Source: Planctomycetaceae bacterium | GTDB taxonomy: Bacteria > Planctomycetota > Planctomycetia > Planctomycetales > Planctomycetaceae | Reading direction: 5' to 3' | DNA length: 45,855 nucleotides | Assembly: GCA_029243145.1 (NCBI GenBank) | Contig: JAQWSQ010000168.1 | Span: 1-45,855 of the forward strand | The notes under the pieces: model-generated | The model's input: only the letters and a program-made list of their open reading frames with translations | Database searches by the model: none | What the model was told of the DNA's origin: nothing | Translations under genes and position numbers: made by a program | Shown here: positions 8,354 to 17,602 of the stretch, in pieces | Numbering within the stretch: position 1 is the stretch's first letter | Layout of the letters: the number at the start of each line of letters is the position of its first letter

Positions 8354-9727
8354 ATGCCAGATACCATTTTTCAAAAGTCTTCCGAAATATCGGCTCCTGC
8401 CGATGTACTGTTCGATTGGCATGCTCGCCCCGGAGCCTTTGACCGTCTCACTCCCCCTTGGGAACCGGTTGAGTTGCTGTCTCATGAAGGGATTGAAAAT
8501 AGAGATCGTGCTGTGATCGGCATGAAGCTTGGCCCGATCCCTAAGAAATGGATTGCCGAACATCGTAATTACTCTGCTGGTTCGTCTTTTGAAGACGTGC
8601 AAGTGAGTGGACCGTTTGCCAAGTGGGAACACACGCATACAATGTCGGCTGTGAGTGATGAGAAGTCTCTGCTCACCGATTTGATCCATTATCGTCTTCC
8701 GGGTGGTCTTGTCGGAAAGCTCTTAGGAGGACGTTTTTCAGAACGCAAAATCAACCGGATGTTTCGGTGGCGTCATCGTAAAACGATTGATGATCTGGCC
8801 TGCCATCAGAGATATAGAAAGCAGCCTCGTATGAAAGTCGTCATTACTGGTGGTAGCGGATTGATTGGGCAAGAGTTGCAATCGCTGCTTTCCACGGGAG
8901 GTCACGAACCGATTGTCCTCACCCGAAAACCCGCCACACGGGATCATCATAGACAGTGGGATCCTAATGCTGCTGAATTTGATCCTGAATGGTTTGCGGG
9001 CGCCGATGCTGTGATTCATCTGGCCGGTGAAAACATCGCTGGACAACGATGGACCAGCACCTTCAAAGATCGACTTTGGAAGAGCCGCATTGATGTCACC
9101 GATAAATTAGTATCGGTTCTCGCATTGATGAATGCTCCTCCGAAAACTCTCATTTCGGCCTCTGCCATCGGATGGTATGGAGATCGCGGGGATGAGTTGG
9201 TGGGTGAAAACGCTCCTGCTGGCGCTGGATATCTGGCAGAACTCTGCAAAGCATGGGAAGACTCTTCGTATCCCGCTCGCGATGCCGGCATACGTGTTGT
9301 CAATCCACGCATCGGGATTGTCCTAAGCCCCAAGGGAGGAGCGTTGGCGAAAATGCTCTTACCTTTCAAAATGGGAGGAGGGGGAATTCTTGGCAATGGA
9401 AAACAATACATGAGTTGGATCGGCCTAGATGATGTCGCGGGAGCCATCTATCACTCTTTGATGACAGATTCGATCCAGGGGCCCGTGAACTGCGTGGCAC
9501 CCAATCCCGTGACCAATTACGAATTCACGAAAACTCTGGGTCGAGTTCTGAGCCGCCCTACGATCTTTCCTGTCCCTGGATTCATGGCAAAGTTGGCCTT
9601 TGGGGAAATGGCTGAGGCGTTGTTGCTTGCGAGCACAAAAGTCGATGATGCCGTTCTGAATTCTTCTGAGTACCAGTTTCGGACGCCCGATCTGGAAGAC
9701 TGCCTGCGACATGTCTTGGGACGCTAA
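8354..9727 (+). CDS. SRPBCC domain fused to TIGR01777-type NAD(P) epimerase
   Basis: The 457-residue protein joins an N-terminal SRPBCC/START-like ligand-binding domain (about residues 1-155; SSEISAPADVLFDWHARPGAFDRL) to an extended-SDR domain of the YfcH/TIGR01777 family. The latter shows GGSGLIGQEL (about 164-173) for nucleotide binding, AVIHLAGENIAG, SASAIGWYGDRG and the C-terminal DUF1731-like segment. The active-site Tyr of classical SDRs appears as the Tyr of IGWYG, as is usual in this family. The substrate is not known. ATG 8354 is chosen; an alternative GTG at 8342 begins 3 bases after the sigma-factor stop. Close spacing suggests translational coupling with the sigma gene. The two-domain architecture is known elsewhere in bacteria. 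Confidence 0.88.
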   Translation: MPDTIFQKSSEISAPADVLFDWHARPGAFDRLTPPWEPVELLSHEGIENRDRAVIGMKLGPIPKKWIAEHRNYSAGSSFEDVQVSGPFAKWEHTHTMSAVSDEKSLLTDLIHYRLPGGLVGKLLGGRFSERKINRMFRWRHRKTIDDLACHQRYRKQPRMKVVITGGSGLIGQELQSLLSTGGHEPIVLTRKPATRDHHRQWDPNAAEFDPEWFAGADAVIHLAGENIAGQRWTSTFKDRLWKSRIDVTDKLVSVLALMNAPPKTLISASAIGWYGDRGDELVGENAPAGAGYLAELCKAWEDSSYPARDAGIRVVNPRIGIVLSPKGGALAKMLLPFKMGGGGILGNGKQYMSWIGLDDVAGAIYHSLMTDSIQGPVNCVAPNPVTNYEFTKTLGRVLSRPTIFPVPGFMAKLAFGEMAEALLLASTKVDDAVLNSSEYQFRTPDLEDCLRHVLGR

Positions 9728-9952
9728 GTCGTTCTCAGAATGAGCCTTGCAGTCAATCCATAATCGCTTTGGGGAGCGGAGTTGGTCTTACCCATCTTCA
9801 CAGGCGAGTTTTTTCGTCATCATCTCCTCAGGAAAATCCGCATGCACCTCACAGAGTCAGTTCGTACAATGAAAGCTGCAAGGATGCCTGCGATTTGGTT
9901 TGGTGCGGTCACGTACGAATGCTTATTCGAGCAGTGATGACGAGGGACGAAA

Positions 9953-10237
9953 ATGCTTTTCGGTTTTCAAATGACAGATTTTCTGATGTTTGTCTGCATT
10001 GGTGTGCTGGCAGGCTGGATCGTGGGTGAACTAAGACAGGGAGAAGGATATGGACTCTTCGGAAATGCCATCATTGGAATCCTCGGTGCTCTGTTCGGAG
10101 GATTTCTGTTCGAGCATTATGAAGTTGTGAACCTTGTGAATATCGGGTTTCCCCCCGTAATGCAAACCGCGCTTTCGGCGGTGGTGGGTGCCGGCATCCT
10201 GCTATTTTGTCTTGACCGATTGGGAATGAAGACTTGA
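9953..10237 (+). CDS. GlsB/YeaQ/YmgE-family stress-response membrane protein
   Basis: The 94-residue protein has three hydrophobic helices (about residues 8-25, 37-53 and 68-86) and the glycine-rich pattern of the transglycosylase-associated family: GVLAGWIVGEL, then GLFGNAIIGILGALFGGFLF. Members are small integral inner-membrane proteins induced under stress; the molecular role is not established. The start is ATG 9953 behind GAGGGA. It is transcribed alone, with the cysteine desulfurase gene converging 12 bases after the stop. The 225 bases upstream of it hold no gene I can support. Confidence 0.85.
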   Translation: MLFGFQMTDFLMFVCIGVLAGWIVGELRQGEGYGLFGNAIIGILGALFGGFLFEHYEVVNLVNIGFPPVMQTALSAVVGAGILLFCLDRLGMKT

Positions 10238-10249
10238 AGAAACAGCAAC

Positions 10250-11419
10250 TCAGAATTGATGCAACGTTTTAAATGCATTCACTGTCAGCTCGATTTGCTC
10301 TAACGTAACAAACGGCCCGACGCTTAGTCGAACAGTTCCCCCCGTTGATTTCGTTCTCAGCCATTCATGGACGCCGGGGGCACAATGCAGCCCTGCTCGG
10401 GTTTCGACTCCAAACTCCTGTGAAAGAAGTGTGGCGAGCGTTTGCGGATCGTACAGATCACTGGTGACGCTCAGTACGCCCAGTTGAGGGACATCCGTAC
10501 TTTTGGCGTGGACGGTCACACCGGAGATGGAATCCAAACCTTCAAGCAATTGATGTTTGAGCGTTTGTTCGTGTAATTGAATCTGTTCGACACCCACTTC
10601 GAGTAGATAGCCGACACCAGCGTGGAGCCCCACGAGGCCGGGAACATTATGGTTTCCCGATTCAAACCGTGCAGGCAGATTCTCGGGCTGAGACGCGAGC
10701 TCACTTTGAGTTCCCGTCCCTCCTTGCCTTACTGGCTGTAAAGAGTTAGTGATTTCTGGGGAGAGACAGAGAATCCCTGTTCCCAATGGTCCCAAAAGTC
10801 CTTTGTGCCCTGCACAGGCCAGCATGTCGATGGGAAGAGACTCAAAGTTAATCGGGATAGCACCCGCAGTCTGTGCCGCATCGACAAGGACCGGAATCTT
10901 CAGGTCTTTGACGAGTTCCCCGATTTGTTGGATGGGTTGAATCGTCCCGGTGACATTGGAGGCATGGATGATCGAGATCAGTCGGGTGTTCTCTCGGCAG
11001 GCGGCTCTTACGGAGTCTGGAGTGATGAGCCCAGAGTCATCAGGTTCTATTCGAGTCACTTCAAGACCGTGATGATCCTCACGAAATGTGAGTGGGCGAC
11101 TTACGGAATTGTGTTCCAGAATTGTCGTCACCACATGGTCACCCGGCTTTATGAGTCCATGAATGGCCAGGTTGAGACTGTCGGTCGCATTTGAGGTAAA
11201 GATAACTCGTTGAGGATTGCCGACTCCCAGAAGTTTGGCGACTCTTTGTCGACAATTCGTCACCAATCGTTGCACCTCGGCACCTGAATCGTGATTTCCT
11301 CGACCGAAAGGAGAACCGTTCTCGCGTTGATAGCGATCGACGGCTTCATAGACGGCTTCAGGCTTGGGCCACGAAGTGGCTCCGTTGTCGAGATAGATGC
11401 GAGAAGGAGAGTCTGACAT
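10250..11419 (-). CDS. Cysteine desulfurase, class V aminotransferase fold (TIGR01977-like)
   Basis: The 389-residue PLP enzyme should release sulfur from cysteine as an enzyme persulfide. Visible features: the substrate/PLP region NGATSWPKPEAV, the histidine of SIIHASNVTGT, the PLP-ring Asp in LVDAAQTAGA, the Schiff-base lysine in AGHKGLLGPLGTG, and the catalytic cysteine in RAGLHCAPGVH (about residue 346). That last motif and the length fit the TIGR01977 subgroup of the SufS/CsdB class. It follows moaA by only 5 bases, and the moaA end sequence GGCGGGTAG may act as its ribosome site. Position at the end of a moaD-moaE-moaA run suggests it supplies sulfur for MoaD thiocarboxylate; this is inference, as no moeB is seen. 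Confidence 0.9.
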   Translation of the reverse strand: MSDSPSRIYLDNGATSWPKPEAVYEAVDRYQRENGSPFGRGNHDSGAEVQRLVTNCRQRVAKLLGVGNPQRVIFTSNATDSLNLAIHGLIKPGDHVVTTILEHNSVSRPLTFREDHHGLEVTRIEPDDSGLITPDSVRAACRENTRLISIIHASNVTGTIQPIQQIGELVKDLKIPVLVDAAQTAGAIPINFESLPIDMLACAGHKGLLGPLGTGILCLSPEITNSLQPVRQGGTGTQSELASQPENLPARFESGNHNVPGLVGLHAGVGYLLEVGVEQIQLHEQTLKHQLLEGLDSISGVTVHAKSTDVPQLGVLSVTSDLYDPQTLATLLSQEFGVETRAGLHCAPGVHEWLRTKSTGGTVRLSVGPFVTLEQIELTVNAFKTLHQF

Positions 11420-11424
11420 AGAAA

Positions 11425-12438
11425 CTACCCGCCGATGGAATACATGGGTCGGTCGGGTTGGATGAATCGCGCGGAGTTAATTTCATGTCCTTCTTTTTTT
11501 GCAGCGATGGAATGCTCAACGGCACTTAATATTTCCTGGTCGGTTGCCTCGCCGCGCAACAAATCTTTAATGTCTGTTTCTTCCAGAGAGAACAGGCAAT
11601 TTCGGATTTTCCCGTCGGCCGTCAAACGGAAACGATTACATTTCCCGCAAAATGGCTGACTCACAGACGCAATGACGCCTATGCGTCCCACGCCATCAGC
11701 GAATTCAAAGTCGGTTGCTGGAGCGGAAGGGTCGAGTTGTCCACGTGGTTTCAAAGTTCCAAATTCTGCTTCCAATGTGTCGATGATGTCTCGGGCAAAC
11801 AACACTTTATCGCGTTGCCACGCGGCATCGGCATCGAGGGGCATAAACTCGATGAAACGTATTTCAACGCCCGTTTCTCGCGCCAGGCGAGCGAATGGAA
11901 TAATCTGATCTTCAGTCAGCCCCTTGATCGAGACGGCGTTGATTTTGACCGGTTTGAAGCCCACTCGTTGAGCGGCTTCGATGCCTTCGATCACCTTTTC
12001 ATAACCCTCTCGACGGGTCACTTCCTTGAATTTAACAGGGTCGAGTGCATCCAGACTGATGTTGATGCGGCGGAGCCCTGCATGATAGAGATCTTCTGCT
12101 TGTTCGGCGAGCAGGATGCCGTTGGTGGTCAGTCCGATATCTTCGATCTCCGGGATGGCAGCAATCTGTTGAACTAACTTATGCAGATCACGTCGTACCA
12201 GTGGCTCACCACCAGTGAGCCGAATTTTTTTAACGCCGCGTTGCACGACAACGTTGATGAACCGTTCAATTTCTTCAAACGACAACAAATGTGATTTGGG
12301 CATGAACTCGACGTTCTCGGCAGGCATGCAATAGAAACAGCGAATGTTGCAGCGATCGGTCACACTGATACGCAGGTTATCGTGCGTACGTCCGAAGGTA
12401 TCGACTAAGGGCTGGCTCATGGTAATCGCTTTGCTCAA
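11425..12438 (-). CDS. moaA: GTP 3',8-cyclase MoaA
   Basis: The 337-residue radical SAM enzyme makes the first molybdenum-cofactor intermediate from GTP, together with MoaC. The N-terminal cluster motif is CNIRCFYC (Cys30, Cys34, Cys37), followed by the SAM-binding GGEPL. The second, substrate-binding cluster appears near the C-terminus as CGKCNRFRLTADGKIRNC. The protein ends in Gly-Gly, as functional MoaA does. A second in-frame ATG at residue 7 is an alternative start. It lies 12 bases after moaE and 5 before the cysteine desulfurase. moaC is not in this window and must be elsewhere. Confidence 0.97.
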   Translation of the reverse strand: MSKAITMSQPLVDTFGRTHDNLRISVTDRCNIRCFYCMPAENVEFMPKSHLLSFEEIERFINVVVQRGVKKIRLTGGEPLVRRDLHKLVQQIAAIPEIEDIGLTTNGILLAEQAEDLYHAGLRRINISLDALDPVKFKEVTRREGYEKVIEGIEAAQRVGFKPVKINAVSIKGLTEDQIIPFARLARETGVEIRFIEFMPLDADAAWQRDKVLFARDIIDTLEAEFGTLKPRGQLDPSAPATDFEFADGVGRIGVIASVSQPFCGKCNRFRLTADGKIRNCLFSLEETDIKDLLRGEATDQEILSAVEHSIAAKKEGHEINSARFIQPDRPMYSIGG

Positions 12439-12450
12439 TGATGTTGAGAC

Positions 12451-12894
12451 TTATGCTGGTGGAGGTAACGTGGACTTTTCGTTGTCTGGATGGACCCACT
12501 CGGTTTGGCCGTCGATCCAGTTTTCTTTCTTCCAAATGGGGACGCGAACTTTCAATTCATCAATCAAAAACTGGCCTGCATGAAACGCATCTTTGCGGTG
12601 GGGAGAACTGACGGCTACGGCGACACAAACTTCTCCCAACTCTAAATGACCAATCCGATGCTCGATCACCGCCTGAATGACGGGCCAGCGTTCTCGCGCT
12701 TCGTCAATTAGCTGCTGCATCTTGGCAATGGCCATCTCAGGATAAGCATCGTAATCGAGAGCCGTCGTTTGCTGGTCGTTCGTAAATTCGCGCACAGTGC
12801 CCAAAAACAGCACAACCGCACCGGCACGATGGTCGCGAACCGATTCGGTCACAGCATGATAATCGATAGGTGTGTCTAGCAATCTAACGGTCAT
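12451..12894 (-). CDS. moaE: Molybdopterin synthase catalytic subunit MoaE
   Basis: The 147-residue protein is the large subunit of molybdopterin synthase, which transfers sulfur from the MoaD thiocarboxylate to cyclic pyranopterin monophosphate. Family features seen: GAVVLFLGTVR near residues 25-35, LDYDAYPEMA, the IEHRIGHLELGE strand, VAVSSPHRKDAF with conserved His-Arg, and the catalytic-loop lysines in VPIWKKE. Length matches the family. It sits 30 bases after moaD and 12 before moaA, consistent with one transcript. Confidence 0.96.
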   Translation of the reverse strand: MTVRLLDTPIDYHAVTESVRDHRAGAVVLFLGTVREFTNDQQTTALDYDAYPEMAIAKMQQLIDEARERWPVIQAVIEHRIGHLELGEVCVAVAVSSPHRKDAFHAGQFLIDELKVRVPIWKKENWIDGQTEWVHPDNEKSTLPPPA

Positions 12895-12924
12895 GGAAGT
12901 TCGTTGGTTTGTGTTCGGAAATGT

Positions 12925-13170
12925 TCAACCACCACTGACGGGAGGGAAACAGGCGATTTCTGCGTTCGTGGGGATCAGAGAATTAGAAGAGACGTATTCA
13001 TTATTCACCGCAACTAAAAGGTTTCCTTGGATCTGGGAAAGTGCCGGATGTTCGTCAATGAGCGATGCCAGCATCTGCTTCACAGATTCCCCTTCATTCA
13101 ATGAAAGATTTGTTTGCGAAGTCCCCGCGAGATCGCGAGCCTGAGCAAACAATTTGATGGTCACGTTCAT
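12925..13170 (-). CDS. moaD: Molybdopterin synthase sulfur carrier MoaD
   Basis: This 81-residue ubiquitin-fold protein ends in PPVSGG; the terminal glycine is adenylated and thiocarboxylated to carry sulfur to molybdopterin. The N-terminal strand NVTIKLFAQARDLAG and the helix SVKQMLASLIDEHPAL fit MoaD/ThiS. It follows the large FAD/Fe-S oxidoreductase gene by 16 bases and precedes moaE by 30, so it probably belongs to the same minus-strand transcript. Confidence 0.95.
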   Translation of the reverse strand: MNVTIKLFAQARDLAGTSQTNLSLNEGESVKQMLASLIDEHPALSQIQGNLLVAVNNEYVSSNSLIPTNAEIACFPPVSGG

Positions 13171-13186
13171 AAGTTCTCGAAAGAAT

Positions 13187-16100
13187 TCAGGTGCTAATTA
13201 AGGGATTAGAAGACGGAGTAAATTTGGTTTTCAGTTCAGGCATCAAACCATAAGCCAATGCGAGGATTTTCAACGGATGAACGCCAGCCAGCGAGGAACC
13301 TTGTTCGATCTGAAGTCGGCAACTTGTACAATCAGTCACTCCTAATGAGTAGTCGCTTTTTTGCAAGTGGTCGAACAATGGCTGTCCGATTTGTAATGAG
13401 ATGTCATAGTTTTGTTTGGTCAGCCCGAAGGCACCTGCCATCCCCGAACATCCTTTTTCTATACTATGCACCTCGAAGCCGGGAATCAAAGCCAGTAATT
13501 CTCGCCAACGTCGTTCGGTCCCCAGAGCTTTGGTATGACAGGGTGTATGAAATCCTGCCGAATGTTCGACTCTCCGAAATTCGGTTTTCAACTGACCCTT
13601 CGCATGCAGGTTCCCGAGGAATTCACCAGCATCGATTGTGGCATTGGCCACAGCCGAGGTATCGGGATGATCGGTGAGATTGGGGTATTCCTGAGTTAAA
13701 CACAGTGTTGTCGCTGGTTCTGCGGCGATAATCGGAAATCCTTCGCGAGCAAATTCCCCCAAAACACGTAGGTTTTGATCGATCAAAGGTTCGACCGCAT
13801 CGAGATCGCCTGCGGAAATCATCGCCATGCCCGATGGTCGCTGATCGGGGGGGACATACACCTCATACCCATGATGCTGACAGATGGCGACGAGTGCTTC
13901 TCCGAGTTCCGGGTCGTGATAATCCACGTAGCTGTCGGTGAAGAAAATTACGATGTTGCGATCTCCCGCCTGTGGTCGGGGAGGATTCCGACGTGCATAT
14001 CTTTGGGAGAAGGTCTTTTTGGCAAATTTGGGGAGACGGCGATGTCGGGAAATCCCCAATGTCTTTTCGATCAGCCAGCGTGTCACGCGATTTGACAACA
14101 TCCAGTTACTCAGTGGGGGAATCATACACCCAATAGCACCAAAGGAATGGGCGCGTGAGAGAATCCAGTCGGCACGGCTGAGACCGTTCATTTGCACATA
14201 CGAAGCTCGCGTTTCGATCATCATTTTGGGGATATCGACTCGCGAAGGACACTCAATTTCACATTGTTTGCAATTGAAGCAGAGGTTGGCCACACGCAAC
14301 ATTTCGTCTGAAGTAAAATCTTGTGCGGCAAGTTCACCCGTCAGATATTCGCGAAGTAAATTGGCTTTTGATCGCGGACTCGCTTCTTCATCGGGTGTGA
14401 TTCGGAAGAAAGGACACATACGCGAATCCTCTTCCTGCGTGCGACATTGTCCACAGCCGTTACAACGCATGGTGGAATCTGAAGCCGTGTCCTCATTCCA
14501 GCGAAGTTGAAGTTCGTAAGTCGGTTGTTCGATTGTGGGGACGGGATCTGTGGGGATCTCGCGAAAATTCCGACGGGTAAGATGAGGGTCGTCACTCACA
14601 ATCTTCCCAGGATTCATGAGATTGTGAGGATCAAAGATATCCTTCACTTCTTGAAACAGCTTATACATCGGGCCGTATTGAGATCTCAGAAATGCGGTCC
14701 GCGATAATCCGTCACCATGTTCGCCGCTAATCGATCCCCGCATGTGAAATACGATTTGGTACAAATCGCGGGCCAATGACTCCATCCGCTCTCCATCCAT
14801 TTCGGAGGGAGCTGAAAGGAAAGGACGCATATGAACTTGTCCCGAGGCCGCGTGAGCATACACCGAAGTTGTGACTTCATATTTCTGTAACACTCTTTGC
14901 GCACGATGGAAAAACTCGGGGAGCATTTCCGGGGGGACAGCAATGTCTTCGACAAATGGAAGCGGGCGTTCTTTCCCTTGGAGTTGCGTCAATCGAGGAA
15001 CGACTCGTCCGGGGAGCGTCCACAGAAAGTCAATGTCTTCAGGTTCATACGCTTCTGCGGCCTTCAAGACTTTGATCGATTTGTCTTGAATCGCTGATAT
15101 GAGCTGAGCCATACGGTCATTGATTTCTTGTCGGGAATTCCCCGTATGTTCAATAATCAATGCGGCTTCGGCAGTCTCGGGAATGGTTTTCTCGAAAAAC
15201 GAGGCAGCTTCTCGACCGAGCCCCAAGAGACGACGATCCAGAAGATCACAGGCGCTCGGTTGCAGCTTGCAGGTGATGGAAACGGCTTCCAACGCCGAGT
15301 TCATATCTCCAAACAGAAGTAAAACGACTCCCCGGTGTTCGGGTAAAGGTGAGGTATGAAGAACCGCCGAAGTGAATAATCCTAAAGTGCCTTCGGAACC
15401 GACCAGCAGACGCGGTAAATGAAGGTGCTGATCTCGTAACACTCCTCGCAATTGATACCCGCTGCAATTGCGGATCATGGGAGGTTGATACCGTTCAATG
15501 AGATCGTGGTTCTGTTTCAGAACTTGTACTAAGCGGGAGAGCCGGTCACGAATCGAGGATCGGTTGTCGTCGAGTTTTTCAAAGGCCGATTCGAACCGTT
15601 GATCGAACGAAGTCTCTGGGGAAGTTTGTCGCAGCAAGGCTTCCAATGGAATTGTGCTGGCTTCGATCCGCTCTCCTCCCGCAAGTACGACATCCATCGA
15701 AAGGACATGATCTCGCGTCGAACCGACGCGCACGGCATGAGATCCCGCCGCATCGACTCCCAGCATTCCACCAATAGTGGTAATAGCCGCATTTGACGGG
15801 TCGGGAGCGAAGTATCGCCCCTGTTGTCGCAACACGTGATTGAGACGACTGCATACGACACCCGGCTGAACGCGGACTGTATCCTCACCAATTTGCTCGA
15901 TGGCCGTCATGTGTCGAGAAAAATCAATGATGATCCCCTGCCCCAGCGCACCGCCTGCGAGACCTGAGCCCGCGCCGCGGGCAATCAGTTCAATTTGTTC
16001 TTCTTCGGCATAAGCAGCGAGCACAGAAACATCTTCTGCCGTTTTCGGAAACGCAACGGCTTGCGGTGGAATTTCATACAGACTCGCATCCGTCGAATAC

Positions 16101-16195
16101 ATGGAAATCGTCAACGGGTCGACGCGTACCTCTCCCGAGAACTGCCCATGCAGATCTTCAGAGATGCGGCGTTGTTGTTCGTTGACAGCAGGCAA
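13187..16195 (-). CDS. FAD-linked oxidase with Fe-S and CCG domains (GlcD/D-2-hydroxyacid dehydrogenase-like)
   Basis: The 1002-residue protein joins three modules. An FAD-binding-4/GlcD-like oxidase occupies about residues 1-545 (ARGAGSGLAGGALGQG; TIGGMLGVDAAGSHAVRVGS; SGEHGDGLSRT). A ferredoxin-like segment (about 575-670) has CNGCGQC and LCFNCKQCEIECPS. A C-terminal heterodisulfide-reductase-type CCG region (about 710-985) includes TPCHTKALG, EKGCSGMAGAFG and DCTSCRLQ. This is the layout of YdiJ/D-2-hydroxyglutarate or D-lactate dehydrogenases that pass electrons to a membrane or soluble acceptor. The start is TTG 16193-16195, with AGGA about 10 bases upstream; no ATG or GTG is available before the in-frame stop. 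Location directly before moaD is unusual. The substrate cannot be assigned. Confidence 0.9.
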   Translation of the reverse strand: MPAVNEQQRRISEDLHGQFSGEVRVDPLTISMYSTDASLYEIPPQAVAFPKTAEDVSVLAAYAEEEQIELIARGAGSGLAGGALGQGIIIDFSRHMTAIEQIGEDTVRVQPGVVCSRLNHVLRQQGRYFAPDPSNAAITTIGGMLGVDAAGSHAVRVGSTRDHVLSMDVVLAGGERIEASTIPLEALLRQTSPETSFDQRFESAFEKLDDNRSSIRDRLSRLVQVLKQNHDLIERYQPPMIRNCSGYQLRGVLRDQHLHLPRLLVGSEGTLGLFTSAVLHTSPLPEHRGVVLLLFGDMNSALEAVSITCKLQPSACDLLDRRLLGLGREAASFFEKTIPETAEAALIIEHTGNSRQEINDRMAQLISAIQDKSIKVLKAAEAYEPEDIDFLWTLPGRVVPRLTQLQGKERPLPFVEDIAVPPEMLPEFFHRAQRVLQKYEVTTSVYAHAASGQVHMRPFLSAPSEMDGERMESLARDLYQIVFHMRGSISGEHGDGLSRTAFLRSQYGPMYKLFQEVKDIFDPHNLMNPGKIVSDDPHLTRRNFREIPTDPVPTIEQPTYELQLRWNEDTASDSTMRCNGCGQCRTQEEDSRMCPFFRITPDEEASPRSKANLLREYLTGELAAQDFTSDEMLRVANLCFNCKQCEIECPSRVDIPKMMIETRASYVQMNGLSRADWILSRAHSFGAIGCMIPPLSNWMLSNRVTRWLIEKTLGISRHRRLPKFAKKTFSQRYARRNPPRPQAGDRNIVIFFTDSYVDYHDPELGEALVAICQHHGYEVYVPPDQRPSGMAMISAGDLDAVEPLIDQNLRVLGEFAREGFPIIAAEPATTLCLTQEYPNLTDHPDTSAVANATIDAGEFLGNLHAKGQLKTEFRRVEHSAGFHTPCHTKALGTERRWRELLALIPGFEVHSIEKGCSGMAGAFGLTKQNYDISLQIGQPLFDHLQKSDYSLGVTDCTSCRLQIEQGSSLAGVHPLKILALAYGLMPELKTKFTPSSNPLIST

Positions 16196-16225
16196 TCGAG
16201 ATTCATCCTGTCGGAAGTGAGGAAA

Positions 16226-16705
16226 TTATTGTGAAGGAGGAGACTTGATTGAGTTCCCCAGACGAATTTCTTCTTGGTGATATCGTTCGGCAGTTTCGTG
16301 ATCGAATTTCGGGATGGCCTGTTCGTCCGTCGAATGACGATAACGGGCTCGACAGCGATAGCAGACGAGGACATCAGGCATGATGGCATAGAAGATATAA
16401 TCGAGCAGCCCAAAGGCCATCAAAATGCCGATGGCCCAAATGTTTTCATACATGGCCCACGCTATAGTGCTGAGGGTTGCCGCGATGGCAACGAAGGTGA
16501 TTCCCAACCATTGCGGAAAGTCGCGTTGTTTCCAGAGGTCTCCGCAGCCGCACGCGATGCAGGAATGAGTGGCGCCATTTTGGATAGCATCAGCGGAGAT
16601 TGCGCGCGACCAATCGCAGTGATCACACTCCAGAACTTCTGTTCCGTCATTGCATTCACTTTGTGTCTGTTTTTCACAAATCGGGCATAAAAATGCCATG
16701 TGCAT
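16226..16705 (-). CDS. Membrane protein with N-terminal zinc-ribbon pairs
   Basis: The 159-residue product begins with cysteine pairs typical of zinc ribbons (CPIC, CDHC, then CIACGCG), followed by two membrane segments (about residues 67-85 and 88-107) and another pair (CYRC) in the following soluble part. The ATG at 16705 has AAAGAGG 6 bases upstream; the longer frame to 16759 lacks such support. The soluble parts may recruit a metal or a protein partner; no function is recognisable. It lies 30 bases upstream of the FAD/Fe-S oxidoreductase on the same strand. Confidence 0.75.
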   Translation of the reverse strand: MHMAFLCPICEKQTQSECNDGTEVLECDHCDWSRAISADAIQNGATHSCIACGCGDLWKQRDFPQWLGITFVAIAATLSTIAWAMYENIWAIGILMAFGLLDYIFYAIMPDVLVCYRCRARYRHSTDEQAIPKFDHETAERYHQEEIRLGNSIKSPPSQ

Positions 16706-16766
16706 AGGAAGCCTCTTTATTATCGCTGTCGATGATCGTGCCAAATCTACTGGCAGCAACCATCTA

Positions 16767-17543
16767 TCATAGAGGGATCCCCAAGCTGCGGTACAGTAAC
16801 AGTGCCGAGAGTTCCCCCAGAAATGTAAGGATCACCCCGACAAACAGTACACCTGTCGCAGATTGTGTATTCCGGTATTCGAGGATTTTCCAAGTCATCA
16901 CAAAGACGGCCAGAGGCCCCAGAATGCCGGCAATCCAACGAAGGGCCAGCCAGACGGTTTCTGTACTCGAAGGCATTTCAGGTGCGAATACCAGCCAGGA
17001 AGTGGCCGATACAAGCAGGCGAATGCCTGCAGCGACTCCGAACCACAAGGTGAGCGTTGAAAGCGGTTTGATCGACATGGTCGTTGCTGTGAGGTACCAG
17101 TGGCCTAACAGCATCCCCGTCATGGCGGCTCCGAGAACGAGAGCCGTGGCGAATTCAGAGACGACAATCAGCCAGCCAGTGGAAGTCTTGAGAGATTCTT
17201 CCGAGGCAACCAGTGCAACCAGACAGAGCGACGAGATCAGAAAGATCAAATAAACGGTGATATCTCCCGACTTGCGTCGAGCCAGCATCCAGACGACTGA
17301 TCCAACGTAAGCAACGAACGCAGAAAGCCCACACACCACGCGCAATGCTGTCTCCGAAAGCAGTGGTTCTCCACTGGGGAGAGGCACCGAATCACGACCG
17401 ATTGTGAGTCCTGTCAGAACACTTAATCCCAAGACGACCATCATCTGGATACGAAAGAATCCACACGTCACTTCCTTGCGGGGCATCACGACCCACATGA
17501 AACTGATGCCGACAATCAATCGTAAAGTAAATTGAGCAATCAT
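16767..17543 (-). CDS. Polytopic membrane protein of unknown function
   Basis: About 258 residues with around eight hydrophobic helices and few charged loops. A GHWYL motif (about residue 146) followed by a polar TATTMSIKPL loop stands out as probably conserved, and the His could be functional, for example as a cofactor or ion ligand. I do not recognise the family. ATG 17543 follows a GGAG directly; a TTG five codons upstream is the alternative. It is spaced 59 bases after folE and 61 before the zinc-ribbon protein, on the same strand, so it is likely part of the same transcript. Confidence 0.75.
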   Translation of the reverse strand: MIAQFTLRLIVGISFMWVVMPRKEVTCGFFRIQMMVVLGLSVLTGLTIGRDSVPLPSGEPLLSETALRVVCGLSAFVAYVGSVVWMLARRKSGDITVYLIFLISSLCLVALVASEESLKTSTGWLIVVSEFATALVLGAAMTGMLLGHWYLTATTMSIKPLSTLTLWFGVAAGIRLLVSATSWLVFAPEMPSSTETVWLALRWIAGILGPLAVFVMTWKILEYRNTQSATGVLFVGVILTFLGELSALLLYRSLGIPL

Positions 17544-17602
17544 TCTCCGGTTCCGCAAATATCACGCTGAATCATGGAGAGAATGATACCACGTTTCAGC
17601 CC

